Part shown: positions 16,674-25,065 of the stretch, in pieces
How the letters are laid out: each line of letters starts with the position of its first letter
Position numbering within the stretch: the first letter of the stretch is position 1
Source of the DNA: Azospirillum sp. B506
GTDB lineage: Bacteria > Pseudomonadota > Alphaproteobacteria > Azospirillales > Azospirillaceae
DNA: 43,392 nt
Reading direction: 5' to 3'
NCBI RefSeq assembly: GCF_000333595.1
Contig: NZ_BADK01000952.1
Span: forward strand, 8,933-52,324
Position numbers and translations under genes: made by a program
The notes under the pieces: model-generated
What the model saw: the letters and a program-made list of their open reading frames with translations, nothing else
What the model was told of the DNA's origin: nothing
Database searches by the model: none

Positions 16674-17474
16674 TTAGTTATAGAACTGACCGCCATTCAC
16701 TTCGATCGTCTGGCCGGTGATGTAACCGGCAAGCCGGTTCGACGCGAGGAACAGGTAGGCGCCGACGCAATCCCCGGCGGTGCCCAGCCGCTTCAGCGGG
16801 ATGCGGGCCGCGGTTTGCGACAGTTTGTCCGGGGTCGAATAGCGCTGGTGGAAATCGGTGTCGATGGTGCCGGGCGACACCGCGTTGACGCGGATGCCGT
16901 GCGGCGCCAGCTCGGTCGCCAGCGAGCGGGCGAGACTGGCCTGGAACGCCTTGGCGGCGCTGTAGAGCGACGAGCCGGCGCTGCCGCCGGTGCGGCCGGA
17001 GATGGAGCCGGTGTTGACGATGGCCCCCCTCGACACGATCAGCGCCGGCAGGGCGACCCGGCTGGCGACGACGGCCGAGGCGGCGTTCAGGTCGAACTGC
17101 TGTTGCAGGAATTCGTCGTCGATGTCGGCCAGCCCGACCCGGCCCAGCATGGTGCCGGCATTGTTGACCAGCACGTCCAGCCCGCCCAGCCGGTCGATTG
17201 CCTGCTCCACCACCGCGCGGGTCTGTCCCTTGTCGGCGAAGTCGCCGGCCAGCCCGATCACACTGTTTCCCATCCCGGCCGCCACCGTTTCCACCGCCGC
17301 GAGGTCGCGGCCGTGGATGGCGACACGGGCGCCGAGCTGGGCGAAGGCCGCCGCCACGGCGGCGCCGATGCCGCGGCTGCTGCCGGTGACCAGGACCCGC
17401 TTGTCCCGGAATTCCTGCGCCAGCAGATCGGCGGGCCAGCCGGCAGACTCGGTTGCAGTCTCGATGGCGGTCAT
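16674..17474 (-). CDS. SDR family NAD(P)-dependent oxidoreductase
   Basis: A 266-residue classical short-chain dehydrogenase/reductase. The cofactor motif is TGSSRGIG after a beta strand (RVLVTG), with NNAG in the middle. Catalytic Ser is in NTGSISGR, and YSAAK supplies the Tyr/Lys pair. The PG motif VSPGTIDTDF and the C-terminal YITGQTIEVNGGQFYN are typical of FabG-like enzymes. The ATG at 17474 has GGGAGGA eight bases upstream, better than in-frame starts further out. The substrate cannot be told from sequence. It precedes the chemoreceptor on the same strand, but a 247-bp gap with its own promoter separates them. Confidence 0.88.
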   Translation of the reverse strand: MTAIETATESAGWPADLLAQEFRDKRVLVTGSSRGIGAAVAAAFAQLGARVAIHGRDLAAVETVAAGMGNSVIGLAGDFADKGQTRAVVEQAIDRLGGLDVLVNNAGTMLGRVGLADIDDEFLQQQFDLNAASAVVASRVALPALIVSRGAIVNTGSISGRTGGSAGSSLYSAAKAFQASLARSLATELAPHGIRVNAVSPGTIDTDFHQRYSTPDKLSQTAARIPLKRLGTAGDCVGAYLFLASNRLAGYITGQTIEVNGGQFYN

Positions 17475-17666
17475 GTCGAGGGTCCTCCCGCAGGGGCCGG
17501 CCCATCCCATGTTCGGATTCGCAAGCCGGCTTGATTGTTCGCGTTCCAATCCGATCATAGGGGCCGGCGGCCCACCGTCAACCGGCAGTCCTTGGCACCG
17601 GTCGCCGCCCTGCCCTTCCGCGAGAATCCTGTCGATGAAACGCAGCCCTTCGCGCTATGTAGGCGC

Positions 17667-18857
17667 ATGACGACCGACCCGACCAGCCCCGCCCAGCCTT
17701 TCGAGATTTTCCTGGTGGCCGCCCCCGGCCTGGAACCCGTGCTGTGCGCGGAGGCCAGCGACCGCGGCTTCACCGACCCCACCCTGGTGAAGGGCGGGGT
17801 GACGGTCAGCGGCGGCTGGCCGGAGGTGTGGCGGGCCAATCTGGAGCTGCGCGGCGCCACCCGCGTGCTGGCGCGCATCGCCAGCTTCCGCGCCCTGCAT
17901 CTGGCGCAGCTGGACAAGCGCGCCCGCCGCGTGCCCTGGGCCGAGATCCTGCGCGCCGACGTTCCGGTCCGGGTCGAGGCCTCCTGCAAGGCCTCGCGCA
18001 TCTACCATGCCGGCGCCGCCGCCCAGCGCATCGAGCGCGCCATCGCCGAGGAACTCGGCGCCCCCATCGTCAAGGCAGCACCCAAGAAGCCCGGCAAGTC
18101 CGCCGACCGGGATGCACCGGAGGAGGACACCCGCGCCGTCCAGATCAAGGCGCGGATCGACGACGACCTCTGCACCATCAGCGTCGACAGTTCCGGCGAG
18201 TCGCTGCACAAGCGCGGCCACAAGGAGGCGGTCAACAAGGCGCCGATGCGCGAGACGCTGGCGGCCCTGTTCCTGCGCCAGTGCGGCTATGACGGGCGCG
18301 AGCCGGTTCCCGTGGTGGATCCGATGTGCGGCTCCGGCACCTTCGTCATCGAGGCGGCCGAGATCGCCGCCGGCCTGAAGCCCGGCCGCTCCCGCTCCTT
18401 CGCCTTCGAGCAGCTCGCCAATTTCGACCCCGCCCGCTGGCAGGACCTGCGCGGCAATGCCACGGTCACGCCGCCGGCCATGCGCTTCTACGGCAGCGAC
18501 CGCGACGCCGGCGCCGCCACGATGAGCCGGGCCAATGCCGAGCGGGCCGGCGTCTCCGCCTGGACCGACTTCGCCCACCACGCCATCAGCGACCTGACCC
18601 CGCCGGAGGGTCCCCCCGGCCTCGTCATCGTCAACCCGCCCTATGGCGCCCGCATCGGCGAGGGCAAATCCCTGATCCCGCTCTACCACGCCATGGGCCA
18701 GACGCTGAAAACCCGCTTCGCCGGCTGGCGCGTGGGCATCATCACCAACGAGGCCGCCCTGGCGAAGGCGACGGAACTGCCGTTCCAGGAGGGCGGGGTG
18801 TCGGTGTCGAACGGGGGGATCAGGGTGACGCTGTATCAGACTGGGGTGTTGGGGTAA
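17667..18857 (+). CDS. THUMP-domain class I SAM-dependent RNA methyltransferase
   Basis: A 396-residue enzyme with an N-terminal ferredoxin-like/THUMP RNA-binding part (about residues 10-175) and a Rossmann methyltransferase domain. SAM motif DPMCGSGTFVIEAAEIAAG is near residue 217, and the catalytic NPPYG is near 321. The layout matches the YpsC / N-terminal-RlmL family, which makes N2-methylguanosine in 23S rRNA, so rRNA guanine methylation is the best guess. It lacks the second methyltransferase half of E. coli RlmKL. The ATG at 17667 fits the start of the conserved EIFLVAAPGLE strand. No clear ribosome site is visible. Confidence 0.85.
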   Translation: MTTDPTSPAQPFEIFLVAAPGLEPVLCAEASDRGFTDPTLVKGGVTVSGGWPEVWRANLELRGATRVLARIASFRALHLAQLDKRARRVPWAEILRADVPVRVEASCKASRIYHAGAAAQRIERAIAEELGAPIVKAAPKKPGKSADRDAPEEDTRAVQIKARIDDDLCTISVDSSGESLHKRGHKEAVNKAPMRETLAALFLRQCGYDGREPVPVVDPMCGSGTFVIEAAEIAAGLKPGRSRSFAFEQLANFDPARWQDLRGNATVTPPAMRFYGSDRDAGAATMSRANAERAGVSAWTDFAHHAISDLTPPEGPPGLVIVNPPYGARIGEGKSLIPLYHAMGQTLKTRFAGWRVGIITNEAALAKATELPFQEGGVSVSNGGIRVTLYQTGVLG

Positions 18858-18858
18858 G

Positions 18859-19284
18859 ATGCCGATCCCGATGGAAATCCAGCATGCGTCGGAGGAGTTC
18901 GAGCGTTTTCTGGCCGATGCGCGCGATTTCTCAGCCCTGACAACCCGCAACCAGACCTACACCATGGTGCAAGGGGTATTGCAGGTCTTCCGGCGCCGCT
19001 TGTCGGTCGAAGACGCAATCCGTTTCGCCCAGGTTCTACCGCCGGTTCTGCGGGCGATCTTCGTGTCCGACTGGAAACTGGACGAGCCACGCCTGGATTT
19101 CAGCGACTGCGCAGCCATGACCCGAGAGGCACAATCGTTACGCCGCGACCATAATTTCGCCCCCGATAGCTGCATCCGCGATGTGGCGATGGCACTGCAC
19201 AAGCATGTGGACCGGCAGGCGTTCAGCCGTGTGATCGGCACACTGCCTAAGGGAGCGGTCGAATTCTGGCGCGTGAAACTATAG
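18859..19284 (+). CDS. DUF2267 family protein
   Basis: A 141-residue, probably helical cytoplasmic protein. The central part (TMVQGVLQVFRRRLSVEDA, then QVLPPVLRAIFVSDWKLDEP) carries the DUF2267 signature, in which LP..LR.I...W is typical. The biochemical function of the family is unknown. It starts 1 bp after the methyltransferase stop, so it is probably co-transcribed. Its G+C drops compared with upstream genes, and the low-GC segment begins shortly after it. Confidence 0.75.
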   Translation: MPIPMEIQHASEEFERFLADARDFSALTTRNQTYTMVQGVLQVFRRRLSVEDAIRFAQVLPPVLRAIFVSDWKLDEPRLDFSDCAAMTREAQSLRRDHNFAPDSCIRDVAMALHKHVDRQAFSRVIGTLPKGAVEFWRVKL

Positions 19285-19390
19285 AAGATCGGCAACATGG
19301 CCTGAACGGATCAAAGGTGCATGCCACGGAAAAACGGTGTCATCGACGTGCTTTTATCTTGGAGAGTTCAGAAGTTTTCATTGCGGAAAA

Positions 19391-19407
19391 TGGCGTCCCC
19401 GACGGGA
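19391..19407. repeat. attachment-site-like copy of the tRNA-Glu 3' end
   Basis: TGGCGTCCCCGACGGGA is identical to the end of the tRNA-Glu(TTC) gene at 20510-20526 and in the same orientation. Identity stops sharply after 17 bp on one side and immediately on the other. The tRNA-Glu(CTC) copies differ in this stretch, so the match is specific to the TTC gene. Confidence 0.7.
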
Positions 19408-19562
19408 CGGGGAGGCTTGGCTCGGAAACATCTTTTCTAACGCCATACGGCGGCACAAACAGTGAAGTGTGTGGAGATGATGTGTCGAGTTTTCAGGACA
19501 TCCAAAACGGATATCAACCGTATTCGGAATTCCATCAAGCATTGGCTACGGGTGACCGTTTC

Positions 19563-20258
19563 CTAGATGTCCCGCCTGTGAAACTCGATGTCTTCCGAGG
19601 TGAAGGTTCCGGTTGAGATACGCTCCATTCTCTGTCGCTCAACACGTAAGCCTTCATCAAGAACGTAGAGTAATGCCTCTGCACCACTGTGACTGATACC
19701 TAGGTGGAAAGCAGTTTCTGAATCCTCGTAATGGCCTGAAACAGCGTTCATCACATCTGCAACTGCCTTCAACGCGGCCTTGACCATTGTACGGTCTACC
19801 GGTTCAAGCGGAGTTGCTGCCCTCTCCAATGAAAGGTCAAGATCACGGTGAGCAAGATGTCGGTTTCGCCAATCACGACAAAATGATGATGCCGCAACGG
19901 CAACATCCACTCGATTTTGGACGCACTCCCTCAGTTTAGCATCTGGGATTAATCCTGAAATACCCTGAATCGATAAATTCTTCTTCGTCTTCAATGTCAC
20001 CGCGGGATCAGTTATCCGAGCCAAATGAAGTATTATATCCTCCCATAGAACCCCCTGAATCATCCCAAAGAAATGGGCCGCCGCTTCATTAAGCAATCCA
20101 ACGCGTGACTCGCGGGATCCAAAAAGGTGGACAAACTCATTCCACTTTCTATGAACAGATGCAACCTCCTGCCATAGAGCAGAATATACATTCCCAAGTT
20201 CTTCTCCCATCAAATCAACATAGCTTAACCTTGAATCTTCTGCGTTCCGCTCGTTCAT
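19563..20258 (-). CDS. HEPN/AbiU2-like protein, putative defence gene
   Basis: A 231-residue all-helical, soluble protein. Residues 71-84 (LWEDIILHLARITD) and 130-139 (WRNRHLAHRD) resemble the HEPN-fold AbiU2 family, where a conserved R...H motif is the proposed RNase site. Here R131-x5-H137 fits the Rx4-6H pattern. AbiU2-type genes are linked to abortive phage defence in other bacteria, but the activity of this protein is not known. ATG at 20258 was chosen over an in-frame GTG at 20264 because a GGGA lies eight bases upstream. Codon usage is markedly less GC-rich than in neighbours, a sign of transfer. It is the only gene in the tRNA-bounded segment. Confidence 0.65.
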   Translation of the reverse strand: MNERNAEDSRLSYVDLMGEELGNVYSALWQEVASVHRKWNEFVHLFGSRESRVGLLNEAAAHFFGMIQGVLWEDIILHLARITDPAVTLKTKKNLSIQGISGLIPDAKLRECVQNRVDVAVAASSFCRDWRNRHLAHRDLDLSLERAATPLEPVDRTMVKAALKAVADVMNAVSGHYEDSETAFHLGISHSGAEALLYVLDEGLRVERQRMERISTGTFTSEDIEFHRRDI

Positions 20259-20509
20259 ATGCACATTCCCAAAGAAATATTATTCAGGAAGCTTGCCGAC
20301 CATATCCCTTAGACGCTCGAAATCGGTGCGATCCATAGGCGCCCTGATTCAAAGAAAATCGCCTCAAAGGTGATTTTTTATGAAGAAGCTACCTCAAAAA
20401 TGATGTTAGGGCGATGGGTTTTGTCGTATTCCGATCCACCAAGGGCACTTATGCCCGTTTCGGGTTGGCAGTCGTGACAACCCGTTGGTTTTGATCGAAA
20501 ACTGCGAAG

Positions 20510-20585
<76 letters not shown>

Positions 20586-20631
20586 GTTGTACCTTCAAGC
20601 CCGCGCTCAATGAACTCACCCAGCGCGTGGA

Positions 20632-20707
20632 TGGCGTCCCCAAGGGGAGTCGAACCCCTGTTACCGCCGTGAGAGGGCGGTGTCCTAGGCCTCTAGACGA
20701 TGGGGAC
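20632..20707 (-). tRNA. tRNA-Glu (anticodon CTC), first copy
   Basis: A 76-nt gene with acceptor GTCCCCA/TGGGGAC, anticodon loop CTCTCAC and encoded CCA. It lies 46 bp upstream (in transcription sense) of the TTC copy. Confidence 0.96.
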
Positions 20708-20774
20708 GTCTGGTCCCGATGCGTGTCGCGGCGGTGGAGGCTGCCACCGGCCGCGCGATCCAACCTGGAAAGGT

Positions 20775-20850
20775 TGGCGTCCCCAAGGGGAGTCGAACCC
20801 CTGTTACCGCCGTGAGAGGGCGGTGTCCTAGGCCTCTAGACGATGGGGAC
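20775..20850 (-). tRNA. tRNA-Glu (anticodon CTC), second copy
   Basis: Identical in all readable positions to the copy at 20632-20707, with encoded CCA. Three Glu tRNAs in tandem are probably one transcript, with this copy at the 5' end. Confidence 0.96.
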
Positions 20851-20905
20851 GTCATCGGCGTGGGCGGGTTTCTAACCAAGCCGGCCCCGCCGATCAAGCC
20901 TTTTC

Positions 20906-21929
20906 TTACAGGCTGCGCAAAATACCCAACAATCCGTCGACCGCCGCCGCCGGCGTGTCGAAGGCGGTGACGAAGCGCGCCGTGCCGTCGTCCCAGCGGT
21001 AGAAGCCGTAACCGGCCCCTTCCAGCGCCTCGGCATAGGCCGCGGGCAAGCGGACGAACAGCTCGTTCGCCTCCACCGGGTGGGCCAGCTCGACGCCGGG
21101 CAGCAGGGTCAGCCCGGCGGCCAGCCGGTCGGCCATGGCGTTGGCGTGGGCGGCCAGCCGCAGCCACAGCCCGTCCTCCAGCCAGGCGTCCAACTGCGCC
21201 GACAGGAAGCGCATCTTCGACACCAGATGGCCGCCGCGCTTGCGGCCAAGCCAAAATCCTCGGCCATCGCCGGGTTGAAGAACACCACCGCCTCGGCGGG
21301 GAGGCAACCGCCCTTGGTGCGCCCAGCGTCAGCACGTCGACCCCGGCCCCGCACGTCACCTTCGGCGGGTTGCAGCCCAGCCGGGCAATGGCGTTGGCGA
21401 AGCGGGCCCCGTCCATATGCACGGCCATGCCGGTGGCATGGGCGGCCTCGACCAGCGCCTCGACCTCCGCCGGGGTATAGACGGTGCCGGCCTCGGTCGC
21501 CTGGGTCAGGCTGAGGGCGGCGGGCTGCACCCGGTGGACGACGCCGACACCGGCCTTCGCGATGTGGCCCAGCACAACGTCCGGCGTCAGCTTGCCGTGC
21601 GCGCCGGCCAGCGGGACCAGCTTGGCGCCGCCGGTGAAGAATTCCGGTGCGCCGCACTCGTCGATGGTGATGTGCGCCTCGTCATGGCACAGCACGGCGC
21701 CATAGGGCGGCACCAGCGCCGACAGCGCCAGCGAGTTGGCCGCCGTGCCGGTGGCGACGGGGAAGACCGCGACCTCGGTCGCGAAGATCGCGCACAGCCG
21801 CTCGGTCACCCGCGCGGTCCAGGGGTCGTTGCCATAGGGCGACGCGGTGCCGGAGGACGCGGCGGCCAGCGCCGTCATCACCTGCGGGGCGGCACCGGCG
21901 ACGTTGTCGCTGCGGAAATCATGCATCAT
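20906..21929 (-). pseudogene. ltaE: Low-specificity L-threonine aldolase, two frameshifts
   Basis: The reading frame begins MMHDFRSDNVAGAAP and shows the PLP aldolase family features: NDPWTARV, HDEAHITIDECGAPEF, and HMDGARFANA with the PLP-contacting Asp. It breaks near 21318-21324 (one base lost in the LTLGATKGG lysine motif region) and again near 21243-21246. The C-terminal part then continues as RKRGGHLVSKMRFLSAQLDA to FDTPAAAVDGLLGILRSL. Restoring one base at each point would give about 341 residues, normal for the family, which cleaves L-threonine/allo-threonine to glycine and acetaldehyde. All other parts look intact, so sequencing error is as likely as true decay. It follows the DUF6476 gene by 24 bp. 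Confidence 0.8.
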
Positions 21930-21953
21930 CTGTGTCCGGATAGGGGGAAGCGG

Positions 21954-22271
21954 TCACTTGCCGGCGGTCACCGTCGCGGTGACGGCGCCGTTGCGCGGGT
22001 CGATCAGATAAAGGCGGTCCGGCCCCTGCGGCAGGGTCACCTTGAACAGGACGCGGTTGCCGACGACCAGAATCTCGCCGATGCGGGCGCCGGCCGGAAC
22101 GTCCAGCGTCACCTCGGCCGGGCGCTCGGCCGGAACCTGCGCCGGGGCGGTGGCGGTCAGGGAGGCGCGGGTGGGGTCCGACATCCGCTTGTACAGCTCC
22201 ACCCCCAGAAAGGTGAAGCCGGCGAGGATGAGAACGCCCATGATGACGACGAGTGCCTTGAGGATCTGCAC
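21954..22271 (-). CDS. DUF6476 family membrane protein
   Basis: A roughly 105-residue protein with one N-terminal membrane helix (ILKALVVIMGVLILAGFTFLG) and a small periplasmic or cytoplasmic beta-rich domain ending in DRLYLIDPRNGAVTATVTAGK. The family is common in alphaproteobacteria beside rluD-like genes and has no known function. The start is uncertain: GTG at 22271 begins just before the helix, while a GTG at 22337 would give 127 residues but overlap the divergent rluD start by 14 bp. Confidence 0.7.
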   Translation of the reverse strand: MQILKALVVIMGVLILAGFTFLGVELYKRMSDPTRASLTATAPAQVPAERPAEVTLDVPAGARIGEILVVGNRVLFKVTLPQGPDRLYLIDPRNGAVTATVTAGK

Positions 22272-22323
22272 GGTTTGGGGTCCACTCCCGGACGATTGAA
22301 ACAGGACGCGATACGCAAAGCCG

Positions 22324-23380
22324 ATGGCCGCCAACACGCCAGATGATGACCTGTCCGACGATGTCCTCGATGCGGACGACGACGCCGGCTCCTCCGCCGC
22401 TCCCCAGCTGCTCGCCTACACCATCCCCGACGAGGCGGCGGGGCAGCGGCTGGACAAGGCGTTGGCGGCGGGCCTGCCGGACCTGTCGCGGTCGCGCGTG
22501 CAGGCCCTGCTCGACCAGGGTTGCGTGCGCGGCGACGGCCGGACGATAACGGACCCGTCCCTGAGGGTCAAACCCGGCCAGACCTTCGAGGTCCAGGTTC
22601 CGGGGGCGGAAGCCGCTGAACCGGTGGCGCAGGACATCCCGCTCGACGTGGTCTATGAGGATGCCGACGTGCTGGTGATCGACAAGCCGGCCGGGCTGGT
22701 GGTGCATCCCGCCGCCGGCAACCCGGACGGCACGCTGGTCAACGCCCTGCTCGCCCATTGCGGCGACAGCCTGTCCGGCATCGGCGGGGTGCGGCGGCCC
22801 GGCATCGTCCACCGGCTGGACAAGGACACCAGCGGCCTGATGGTGGTCGCAAAGAACGACCGCGCCCACCATGGCCTGTCGGGACAGGTTCTCCGACCGC
22901 ACGCTCAGCCGCACTTATCTGGCGCTGGTCTGGGGCGTGCCGAATCCGACGCAGGGCCGGATCGAGGGCAACATCGGCCGCAGCAGCGCCGACCGCAAGA
23001 AGATGGCGGTGGTCACCGGCGGCGGAAAGCCGGCAGGCACCAAATACCGCGTGGTCAAGAGCTTCGGCATGGCCGCCTCGCTGGTCGAATGCGTGCTGGA
23101 GACCGGGCGCACCCACCAGATCCGCGTCCATCTGACCCACATCGGCCATCCGCTGGTCGGCGACCCGCTCTATGGCCGCGGCCGGTCGGGGCGGCCCGGC
23201 GGCAAATTCGCCTCGCTTCTGCCGGAACCGGTACGGTCCGGCCTTGTCGGGTTTCCGCGTCAGGCGCTGCACGCCGCGGCGCTGACCTTTCGCCATCCGA
23301 TTAGTGGCGAAATTGTGGCATTCCACTCCTCAATTCCGACCGACATTCATGAACTAATTGTCACCCTTGAATCGGTTTAA
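22324..23380 (+). pseudogene. rluD: RluA/RluD-family 23S rRNA pseudouridine synthase, one frameshift
   Basis: The N-terminal S4 domain (GQRLDKALAAGLPDLSRSRVQALL) and catalytic motif GIVHRLDKDTSGLMVVAK (the Asp in HRLDKDTSG) are in one frame. After HHGLSGQ the protein continues in another frame as FSDRTLSRTYLALVWG through GRTHQIRVHLTHIGHPLVGDPLYG. One extra G at about 22887-22888 (CAGGTTC instead of CAGTTC) explains the shift. Repaired length is about 351 residues, normal for RluD, which modifies helix 69 of 23S rRNA. Everything else is intact, and loss of RluD is usually costly, so an assembly error is more likely than a real pseudogene. Confidence 0.82.
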
Positions 23381-23452
23381 AACGGTACACCGGGAAATGT
23401 TTCTTGGTTAGACTCCCGGCCAATGGCGAGGTTCCTTCGCCCGCTCATTGCG

Positions 23453-23534
23453 AGGGGCCTGTGGAACCCGCGCTGAAGCGCGGCGGCGGCCCCTGAAATC
23501 CTTCGGATGGGAACGCCGGCTGTCAGGAGAGGGG
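23453..23534 (+). promoter_or_regulatory. Structured leader of rpoH with possible anti-Shine-Dalgarno
   Basis: In the 161-bp gap before rpoH, AGGGGCC (23453-23459) pairs with GGCCCCT (23488-23494) around an inner CCGCGC-TGAA-GCGCGG hairpin (23468-23483). The right arm CCCCT (23490-23494) plus TCCT (23499-23502) could instead pair with the ribosome-site sequence AGGA..AGGGG (23525-23534). Two exclusive folds suggest translational control, as known for rpoH in some bacteria. This is inferred by eye, without energy calculation. Confidence 0.4.
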
Positions 23535-23541
23535 TTTTACC

Positions 23542-24432
23542 ATGGCGACGGCATCCAACCTTCCGGCGATCGGGTCCGAGAGCAATCTGTCCCGCTATCT
23601 CCAGGAGATTCGCAAGTTCCCGATGCTGGAGCCGGAGCGGGAATACATGCTGGCCAAGAGCTGGCAGCAGCATGAGGATTCCGGCGCCGCCCACCAGCTC
23701 GTCACCAGCCATCTGCGGCTGGTGGCCAAGATCGCCATGGGCTACCGCGGCTATGGCCTGCCGTTGTCGGAGCTGATCTCCGAAGGCAATGTCGGCATGA
23801 TGCAGGCGGTGAAGCGCTTCGATCCCGACCGCGGCTTCCGGCTGGCGACCTACGCCATGTGGTGGATTCGCGCGGCGATCCAGGAATACATCCTGCACAG
23901 CTGGTCGCTGGTGAAGATGGGCACCACCGCCGCCCAGAAAAAGCTGTTCTTCAACCTGCGCCGGCTGAAGGGCCAGATGCAGGCCATCGAGGAGGGCGAC
24001 CTGTCGCCCGAGCAGGTCCAGGCCATCGCCACCAAGCTGGACGTGCCGGAACAGGACGTCGTCAACATGAACCGGCGGCTGGCCAGCCCCGACCATTCGC
24101 TGAACGCGCCGCTGCGGGCGGAAAGCGAGGGCGAATGGCAGGATTTCCTGGTGGACGAGAGCGCCAGCCAGGAAATCACGCTGGCCGACCGCGAGGAGCT
24201 GGGCAAGCGCCGCACGCTGCTGGCGAATGCGATGACCGCGCTGAACGAGCGCGAGCGCGACATCCTGACCGAACGCCGCCTGCGCGAGGCGCCGACGACG
24301 CTGGAGGATCTGTCGCAGAAATACGGCATCAGCCGCGAGCGCGTCCGCCAGATCGAGGTGCGCGCCTTCGAAAAGCTGCAGAAGGCGATCAAGGCCGCCG
24401 CGGTGGAACAGAAGATGGAGACCGAGGCGTAA
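23542..24432 (+). CDS. rpoH: RNA polymerase sigma factor RpoH (sigma-32, heat shock)
   Basis: A 296-residue alternative sigma factor directing heat-shock promoters. Region 1.2 begins [18 protein letters not shown]. Region 2 has [39 protein letters not shown] and the 2.4 segment [17 protein letters not shown]. The RpoH box QKKLFFNLR, specific to this subfamily, is present. Region 4.2 ends [18 protein letters not shown]. The ribosome site is AGGAGAGGGG. Alphaproteobacteria often carry several rpoH genes, so which paralogue this is cannot be told here. Confidence 0.95.
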   Translation: MATASNLPAIGSESNLSRYLQEIRKFPMLEPEREYMLAKSWQQHEDSGAAHQLVTSHLRLVAKIAMGYRGYGLPLSELISEGNVGMMQAVKRFDPDRGFRLATYAMWWIRAAIQEYILHSWSLVKMGTTAAQKKLFFNLRRLKGQMQAIEEGDLSPEQVQAIATKLDVPEQDVVNMNRRLASPDHSLNAPLRAESEGEWQDFLVDESASQEITLADREELGKRRTLLANAMTALNERERDILTERRLREAPTTLEDLSQKYGISRERVRQIEVRAFEKLQKAIKAAAVEQKMETEA

Positions 24433-24469
24433 GGCGGGACAGCACCGCAAACGGCTCAAGATCACGGAC

Positions 24470-24991
24470 ATGCAGGACACCGAGGTTACACTCGCGGCCG
24501 TCGAACCGCGCGATCTGCCGGTCTTCAAGGCCGACATGGAGGCTGCCTTCGCGGTCGCCGTCATCGAGGCGTTCGGCTGCCTCCCCGACGATTCGATTCC
24601 ACGCGGCAGCGATCTCGACGAGTCGATGGGCGCGCCGGGCACCGAGCTTCTGCATATCCTGTGCGGGGACGAACGGGTCGGCGGCGCCGTCGTCGTGATC
24701 GACGCGGCGACGCAGCACAATTCGCTGGACCTCTTCTTCCTGTCCCCGGCGCAGCATGGCCGGGGATTGGGCTTCAAGGCCTGGATGGCGATCGAGCAAC
24801 GCTATCCCCGGACCCGGGTCTGGCAGACCCACACGCCCTATTTCGAGAAGCGCAACATCCACTTCTATGTGAACAAGTGCGGCTTCAGGATCGTCGAGTT
24901 CTTCGGCGCCCGCCACCCCGACCCGCATTGGCCAGGGCCCTCCGGCCTGCCCGGCGGCGGCGAGATGTTCCGCTTCGAGAAAGTCATGTGA
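24470..24991 (+). CDS. GNAT-like N-acetyltransferase
   Basis: A 173-residue protein with the acetyl-CoA-binding core [21 protein letters not shown] (beta4 plus the Q/R-x-x-G-x-G/A loop) and the late [13 protein letters not shown] motif of GNAT enzymes. It begins 37 bp after rpoH on the same strand and may be read through from it. The substrate is unknown. Confidence 0.78.
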   Translation: MQDTEVTLAAVEPRDLPVFKADMEAAFAVAVIEAFGCLPDDSIPRGSDLDESMGAPGTELLHILCGDERVGGAVVVIDAATQHNSLDLFFLSPAQHGRGLGFKAWMAIEQRYPRTRVWQTHTPYFEKRNIHFYVNKCGFRIVEFFGARHPDPHWPGPSGLPGGGEMFRFEKVM

Positions 24992-25024
24992 CACCGCCAT
25001 CGCGCCTTTACAGACGCCGTCCTT

Positions 25025-25059
25025 TCCGCACATAGTTGTATGATACAACTATGTGCGGA
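25025..25059. promoter_or_regulatory. Near-perfect 35-bp palindrome at the MarR-GNAT start (operator)
   Basis: CCGCACATAGTTGTA, a TGA spacer, then its exact reverse complement TACAACTATGTGCGG. One more flanking T/A pair extends the arms to 16 bp. The TTGTAT/ATACAA core is of the type bound by MarR-family dimers. It lies over the first possible ATG (25051) and 6 bp before the ATG preferred here (25066), so bound protein would block initiation of its own gene. Confidence 0.75.
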
Positions 25060-25065
25060 CCGATC

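Larger units (their letters stand above)
19391..20509. mobile_element. Putative tRNA-Glu-integrated mini-island (or remnant)
   Basis: This 1.1-kb segment runs from a 17-bp copy of the tRNA-Glu(TTC) 3' end (19391-19407) to the intact tRNA gene ending at 20510. The duplicated 17 bp covers the CCA end, acceptor stem and part of the T arm, exactly where tRNA-targeting integrases recombine. G+C falls to about 42-50 per cent in the lines that I counted, far below neighbours. The only supported gene is the HEPN/AbiU2-like CDS on the minus strand. No integrase is visible. It may be a decayed island, a non-autonomous element, or a solo cargo. About 250 bp between the CDS start and the tRNA hold no gene that I can support. 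Confidence 0.55.

Noticed and set aside
19317..19616. Possible 99-residue plus-strand gene across the left attachment-like repeat
   Set aside because: No ribosome site, no family likeness, and it crosses both the repeat and the end of the minus-strand HEPN-like gene.
20340..20500. Insertion-sequence end near the tRNA genes (CGCCCT ... AGGGCG inverted repeat)
   Set aside because: Only six bases match, no transposase frame or target duplication was found.
21240..21330. Programmed ribosomal frameshifting in the threonine aldolase
   Set aside because: There are two shifts, no slippery heptamer or stimulatory hairpin is visible, and the family is not known to use frameshifting.
23366..23420. Sigma-32-like promoter (CTTGAA) upstream of rpoH
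   Set aside because: The -35-like CTTGAA is inside the end of rluD and no matching CCCCAT-type -10 lies at the right spacing.
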